A stretch of 10,106 bases of DNA from Acidobacteriota bacterium (lineage in GTDB: Bacteria; Acidobacteriota; Terriglobia; Terriglobales; Acidobacteriaceae), in contig JAJYBW010000100.1 of NCBI GenBank assembly GCA_021778815.1, positions 1-10,106 on the forward strand, read 5' to 3'. Positions 7,101 to 10,106 of this stretch are shown piece after piece; positions within the stretch are counted from its first letter, which is position 1; each line of letters begins with the position of its first letter. A program made the translations under genes and the position numbers. Below the pieces are notes generated by a model, which saw nothing but the letters and a program-made list of their open reading frames with translations, was not told where the DNA came from and ran no database searches.

Positions 7101-8028
7101 TGACCGTGGATCCGAATCCTTCAGCGGCGATCAGGTCGTTGATGCCGTCGCCGTTGACATCCGCCACGTTGAAGGAAAGCGAGCCCAACCCTAGGGAAGC
7201 CGCTTGCGGCAGTGGCGTGGCGGAGAGTGTCCCGGATCCTGGATTGAGAAGGACAACCGCGTAGCCCAAAGTTGGAACAAGATCCACGAACACCTGGTCG
7301 CTCTTGCTGTCTTGCCCGAGATATACCAGGCTCTGTGAGGCAATACCAAGCTGAGCGCCCTTGCACCCGAGCGGAAATTGTGCCGTTTGCGCGGGAAGGC
7401 TAGCAACGGCGTGCAGATACGCACCAAAATTTGCATTATCGGTTGCCGTGCCCGTGGCTGTCACTGGCAAGGAAACAGGAAAGCTTGTTTCTGTTGTAGT
7501 CAAGCCGACCAAAGAAAAGCTGCAATCACCCTGGCGCTGTACACCCAATACTTCTGGCGTGGCCGTAGGCGCCGGCGTGCTGGATGTGACATAGACTCCT
7601 GAGGATGAAAGTGTCTGAGCATAATTTACCGTTTGGATCAACCCGTAAAGTGGCGGCGGAAAGGAAACCAAGAGAGAAGGCAGTCGTACTGTTGTGACAG
7701 CTGCATTTGCACGAAGAGAGGGGACATCCATTGGACCCTCTCGGTGGTATTCCCCACCGCCATAGAGTTGATTGTGGAAAAGATCATTACCGTTGAACTG
7801 ATAGCCTTGCGTGTTGCTGTTAGAAGTGCAGTCTTGCGTGCAACCGCTTGCCACGGATGGTGCGGCAGTGTCGTTATTGTCATTACATCCTGCGCATCCC
7901 AAAAGTCCATTCGTTACCACGAACAGCATAGCGAGCAGTGATATCTGGACCATCCGTTTATACAGGCGTAAATACGTCCGGCTATTCAAGTACAGCTTCG
8001 ATGCCACACCAGAGAATCTGTTCATCAT
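4132..8028 (-). CDS. very large FG-GAP/VCBS-repeat lipoprotein with Ig-like domains and a C-terminal membrane hairpin
   Basis: This is a 1298-residue predicted envelope protein. The N-terminus has a basic stretch, a hydrophobic core (27-44) and lipobox LLGC, giving lipidation at Cys45. Residues about 285-925 hold twelve FG-GAP/VCBS motifs of the form D-x-N-G-D-G-x-x-D, starting at 290, 344, 399, 448, 505, 570, 620, 673, 726, 781, 843 and 895, mostly alternating with GNGDGTF-like blade ends. These bind calcium and build beta-propellers as in integrin alpha chains. Motifs 7 (DMNGDSHLD) and 12 (DMNGDKRPD) lack the second Gly. Two group-3 Ig-like domains follow (about 935-1027 and 1037-1128), then a third beta-domain (1133-1205) interrupted by two membrane segments (1213-1230, 1236-1253) around RRKKR and by VVGCGGGS, with its apparent last strands at 1267-1298. 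Likely an adhesin or surface-binding protein. GGAG lies 3 nt from the first ATG and 6 nt from the second, so Met2 may be the true start; Met26 is also possible. Confidence 0.9.
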   Translation of the reverse strand: MMNRFSGVASKLYLNSRTYLRLYKRMVQISLLAMLFVVTNGLLGCAGCNDNNDTAAPSVASGCTQDCTSNSNTQGYQFNGNDLFHNQLYGGGEYHREGPMDVPSLRANAAVTTVRLPSLLVSFPPPLYGLIQTVNYAQTLSSSGVYVTSSTPAPTATPEVLGVQRQGDCSFSLVGLTTTETSFPVSLPVTATGTATDNANFGAYLHAVASLPAQTAQFPLGCKGAQLGIASQSLVYLGQDSKSDQVFVDLVPTLGYAVVLLNPGSGTLSATPLPQAASLGLGSLSFNVADVNGDGINDLIAAEGFGSTVSANGVYVFLGHSDGTFANPVQYAAGPTPNGVTIDDVNGDGKLDLIVPNNGFGPGNIQVLLGNGDGTFKPAINGGTAENLATANFSVAIGDFNGDGKQDLVLNDGEVMLGKGDGSFAATIFTLPIILQGSVAGGVPVTGDFNHDGKLDIAMNIFSSSGGQSAQAGEVTIFLGKGDGTFTTGASYANISGSQHMAAEDFDGDGNLDLILGSGDNGVYSAGPNTDGVFQFLMGRGDGTFAGAPAYQSVAHNGLNPIAPAFAVGDFNGDGKPDILTDLVSGSNIQGMTLMAGDGQGSFTQGPAIQDYPLALVAADMNGDSHLDAVYAGYSSGNYGVYVALGNGDGTFQANTSEMLPSSGTINDVVVGDFNGDGKPDVMVTATASSSNAGAIYLFLGNGDGTLQAGVQVDTPPGAYGLAAGDFNHDGNLDFVLTNLGSMSSGNAGSVLVYLGKGGGAFNKPVNYTASMFPGSVAVADMNKDGNLDLIVASQNNAAISSSNPLGPNGTLNVLLGKGDGTFQTTLSSPLNDASYTNLAIADMNQDGIPDVVVGDNGSGNNNYTQILYGKGDGTFPTGNSLQMGRASTSVTAVDMNGDKRPDLMLVSGGPNNANLDIFLNQYSGKTISTLPASTTTLTVSPNPAVAGQTVTFTAQVTASSGSTVPTGTVNFMNGSTQLGTGTLDSSGHATFTTSSLAAGSYPVTAVYSGDTNFATSTSSSVTLLVNAQAVAVSTSTTLATSSATANAGQNVTFTATVSGPSGSTSAPTGTVTFLDGTTSLGTGTLNGSGVATYSTSTLSVGTHSITARYPGDTSFAASVSSAITETINAAPSFTLAAATGTLSVMPGQSGTDTLTVTPVSGFNQAVSFACSGLPSGATCSFSPATVTPNGSAASTTTMTIATTAATSRNSMPWPFAGSGITLALSLFFIRRKKRLPLFLCLALLLGVGGMVVGCGGGSASPKNGGTPAGNSTVTVTALSGSGASALTQTATVTLTVQ

Positions 8029-8436
8029 CGGCTCCAGACACAGAAAAATGACGTTCTGTAACCTGTGAGCGAAATCGAGAATCTATCACACAATTTTTCA
8101 ATTATTTTTCGGATGTGCAGATCATTTCCTCAAATATGAAGAAGAATTCACATTCAAGAATGCAGCGCTGAAGTATGAGTGCGACCTCGTAAGCCGGGTT
8201 TAGCGTGGCCTGCCCCCTTTTTCCGCACGCAGATAATACAACTCAGTCGGCAGCAGCAGTAGCGGTGGAAAAGCGAAAAACAGGTTGCTCGCTCCCGACC
8301 AGCACGGTACATTAGCAGCATTCCACTAAACCCTTCTTGGTTCAGGGATGGAGTTTTGGTGTTCCTCGCCGGACTGGCTCGACTGGCAGGAACTGGAAGT
8401 CGGCACGATATTTCCGGTTCAAACATCCCCGTGCGG
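8029..8436. other. 408-bp region without a convincing gene
   Basis: This separates the starts of two divergent genes. The part nearest the lipoprotein gene (about 8075-8160) is strongly AT-rich and probably holds its promoter, but no -35/-10 pair stands out. A minus-strand frame from about 8199 to 8328 encodes a hydrophobic run with FFAFPPLLLLPTELYYLRAE, bounded by stops and lacking a start, which could be decayed coding sequence. On the plus strand, the frame of the downstream TPR gene stays open back to a TAG at 8260-8262 without a recognisable domain. No tRNA-like fold or known riboswitch core was recognised. Confidence 0.5.
8040..8059. promoter_or_regulatory. inverted repeat just upstream of the FG-GAP lipoprotein start
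   Basis: ACAGAA and TTCTGT are perfect 6-bp arms around an 8-nt spacer. The site ends 11 bp before the first ATG of the large gene and lies next to its GGAG. It could be an operator or, in the mRNA, a small hairpin beside the ribosome binding site. Six-base arms are short enough to arise by chance. Confidence 0.3.
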
Positions 8437-10106
8437 ATGGTTGGAACCATTGCAGGCTGCTACTTGGTGACGCGGTTGCGACACGAGCTTTTTCTGCACA
8501 TACTGCTTCGGTCGAGCAGCAAGGTGGACTGGCGGTGTCGAGTTCTTCTGTGCATTTTCTGCCTGATTGCTCCCGTCTCAGGTGCAATTTCCGCGCAAAC
8601 TGCTCTCCTCCAGGGAAAACCCGGTTCCGTTCCCACTCCGCATCTTCTGGCGGCCGGAAAGTCCGTCGAGGTTTCATTGCAACCCAAAGGCTCCGTGGAT
8701 TTTGCCGTTCCTCTGCACGCGGGCGGGTATAGCGAAATTCATGTTCGGCAAATTCAGGGAATGACCTTAAGTGAACTGATCGACCGCGATGGCCATGCCC
8801 ATACACCGCGCACGAACGACGGCGGCATCGGTTCGGTGGAGCGCATCTCCATCATTCCCACCGAGAGCGGAGAATTTCATTTGCGCGTGTACAGCCGCGA
8901 GTGGCACACGCCCGTCCAGTTCCAGGTGGAATTGCTGCCCGAGCGCACGCCGCAAGCGCGTGACGGAGATCGAATCCTGGGAGAATCGTTCCTGGCGCGG
9001 GCGGAACTGCGTCGCCGGAAACCAAACACGGTAGCATCCGTTCATCTGCGAACGACAGCCGATGTGCTGGCGGCCTATTCCAAAGCCTTCCACCTTGGCG
9101 TGCGTGCAGAAGACATTGCGCTACAGCGGCAGGCATTGGTTGGAGAAGCGCGATTTATGATCTTCCGCGCCGGGATGTACCAGCAGGGAGTACAGGTCGC
9201 AACCCGTGCGACACAGGTTCCTGCAACGACCCCGGACATTGGACAGCAGGCGCTTGCCTGGAAGACGCTGGCGTCGGCACTGGCCTTTGTGGATCGCTAC
9301 AACGAAAGCATTGCAGCATCGAATCGTGCCTTGACCCTTTATACGCAGAACAACGACCTTTACTGGCAGGGGATTGTTCTCGGAAACCTGGCGGACACCT
9401 ATCAGCAAATTGGAGATTCCACAAAGGCGCTGGAATCGGTCGATGCGGCCCACCGGATCGCAGAAAAGCTCCGTGACGACTATGGAATCGCCTATACGGA
9501 CATGAGTGCGGGAGAGATTGATCAGGGGCGGGGGAAGTACCAACAGGCGCTGGATGCCTACGACCGCGCGCTGGATACCGTAGCCGTCACATCGTACCCA
9601 CAGGTGGAAGCAGAAGTAAGAAGCGACCAGGGAGAATTGTATTCGCAGTTGGGTGATTGGGAACAGGCCAGTAGCGCGTATCGCCAGGCACTCCCAATGC
9701 TCGAAACCGACGGCGATACGATCAACGAAATTGAGGTTCTCGGACATCTAGGCGATCTGGCGTTGCATACCGGCCATCCTCAACAGGCCGAGGACTCCTT
9801 TCTGAAGGGGCTGCGGCTGGCAACAAGCCAGAAGCTGCTCCGCGAGCAAACGCATCTGGAAGTCGGGCTTGCCCGTACCTGTATGGAAATTACCTGTGTC
9901 ACCCATCATGCAACGGTCGATCCAATGGCAATCCTTTCGCAGGCGATGGTTGCAGCCGTCCGGATCGATCAAGTTGATGGGGAGGCTGCGATCGATGGCA
10001 CCATGGGTGACGTGCTTGCCGCAAAACATGAAGATGCGGCGGCGATGCGAATGTACGTTCTTTCCGGTGATCTATGGAAACAGATCCCCAATCAAGATGA
10101 AATTGC
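8437..10106 (+). CDS. secreted TPR protein with PPC-like N-terminal domain, probably CHAT-TPR type, C-terminus cut by window edge
   Basis: The frame is open to the right edge (556 codons from ATG 8437). A secretion signal lies inside the N-terminus: WRCR followed by LLCIFCLIAPVSG and a likely cleavage before Gln54. A GTG at 8524 gives a much more ordinary signal peptide (cleavage before residue 25) and may be the real start; neither has a good ribosome binding site. Residues about 75-170 form a beta-sandwich reminiscent of bacterial pre-peptidase C-terminal domains (AGGYSEIHVRQIQGMTLSEL, then ESGEFHLRVYS). From about 209 the chain is helical, with at least five TPR units, clearest at 275, 314 (GNLADTYQQIGDSTKALES), 356, 398 and 435. 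This order (signal, PPC-like, TPR array) is what precedes a caspase-like CHAT domain in many acidobacterial proteins. CHAT itself would lie beyond the window and is inferred, not seen. TPR arrays bind partner proteins. Confidence 0.85.
   Translation, partial: MVGTIAGCYLVTRLRHELFLHILLRSSSKVDWRCRVLLCIFCLIAPVSGAISAQTALLQGKPGSVPTPHLLAAGKSVEVSLQPKGSVDFAVPLHAGGYSEIHVRQIQGMTLSELIDRDGHAHTPRTNDGGIGSVERISIIPTESGEFHLRVYSREWHTPVQFQVELLPERTPQARDGDRILGESFLARAELRRRKPNTVASVHLRTTADVLAAYSKAFHLGVRAEDIALQRQALVGEARFMIFRAGMYQQGVQVATRATQVPATTPDIGQQALAWKTLASALAFVDRYNESIAASNRALTLYTQNNDLYWQGIVLGNLADTYQQIGDSTKALESVDAAHRIAEKLRDDYGIAYTDMSAGEIDQGRGKYQQALDAYDRALDTVAVTSYPQVEAEVRSDQGELYSQLGDWEQASSAYRQALPMLETDGDTINEIEVLGHLGDLALHTGHPQQAEDSFLKGLRLATSQKLLREQTHLEVGLARTCMEITCVTHHATVDPMAILSQAMVAAVRIDQVDGEAAIDGTMGDVLAAKHEDAAAMRMYVLSGDLWKQIPNQDEI

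Noticed and set aside
5260..7160. DNA-level tandem repeat array or CRISPR-like structure
   Set aside because: The repeated look comes from the protein-level FG-GAP motif. The DNA copies differ in sequence and spacing, and there are no uniform spacers.
8154..8450. 98-codon minus-strand ORF between the divergent genes
   Set aside because: Odd composition (Cys/Arg-rich), poor start context and no recognisable motif; treated as chance, though the region may hold decayed coding sequence in another frame.
9121..9747. 208-codon minus-strand ORF under the TPR gene
   Set aside because: The plus strand shows well-formed TPR units over the same bases; the antisense frame has none.

Overview
The window looks like a chromosomal segment of an acidobacterium, most likely class Terriglobia (the Edaphobacter/Granulicella/Terriglobus group). 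This rests on three things: moderately high GC by eye, a very long FG-GAP/VCBS-repeat lipoprotein carrying group-3 Ig-like domains and a C-terminus I recall as recurrent in that phylum, and an incomplete TPR protein of the CHAT-TPR type. The assignment is from memory of protein style; no marker gene is present.

Left part (1-2405): two divergent genes share a 100-bp control region. On the minus strand is a proton-translocating, NuoL/MrpA-like membrane protein that best fits DabB of the DAB inorganic-carbon (bicarbonate/CO2) uptake system. It runs off the left edge, so its usual partner DabA (DUF2309) would lie outside the window. On the plus strand is an NhaR-type LysR regulator. An inverted repeat holding the LysR T-N11-A core sits between them.

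Middle (2406-4131): a secreted protein with four exact-length Sel1 repeats and an unrecognised C-terminal domain (minus strand) is flanked by gene debris. Downstream is a 27-codon ORF with an excellent ribosome binding site and a complete signal peptide, followed at once by a stop. It is either a micro-secreted peptide or the 5' stub of a broken gene. Upstream is a 3' remnant of an NHL/SMP-30-type beta-propeller gene. Both are too short for ordinary gene calling. The pattern suggests a place where genes are gained and eroded.

Right-centre (4132-8028, minus strand): a 1298-residue predicted lipoprotein with twelve FG-GAP/VCBS calcium-binding motifs, two Ig-like domains, and a third beta-domain that appears to be interrupted by a transmembrane hairpin followed by a second lipobox-like GCGGG motif. 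A hairpin follows its stop codon.

Right end (8029-10106): about 400 bp without a convincing gene, then a plus-strand secreted TPR protein with a PPC-like N-terminal beta domain. It is cut by the window edge and probably continues into a CHAT protease-like domain. No tRNA, rRNA, CRISPR array, complete mobile element or phage gene was found. The genes do not form one pathway: dabB and the LysR gene are one unit, and the rest are independent envelope or secreted proteins.
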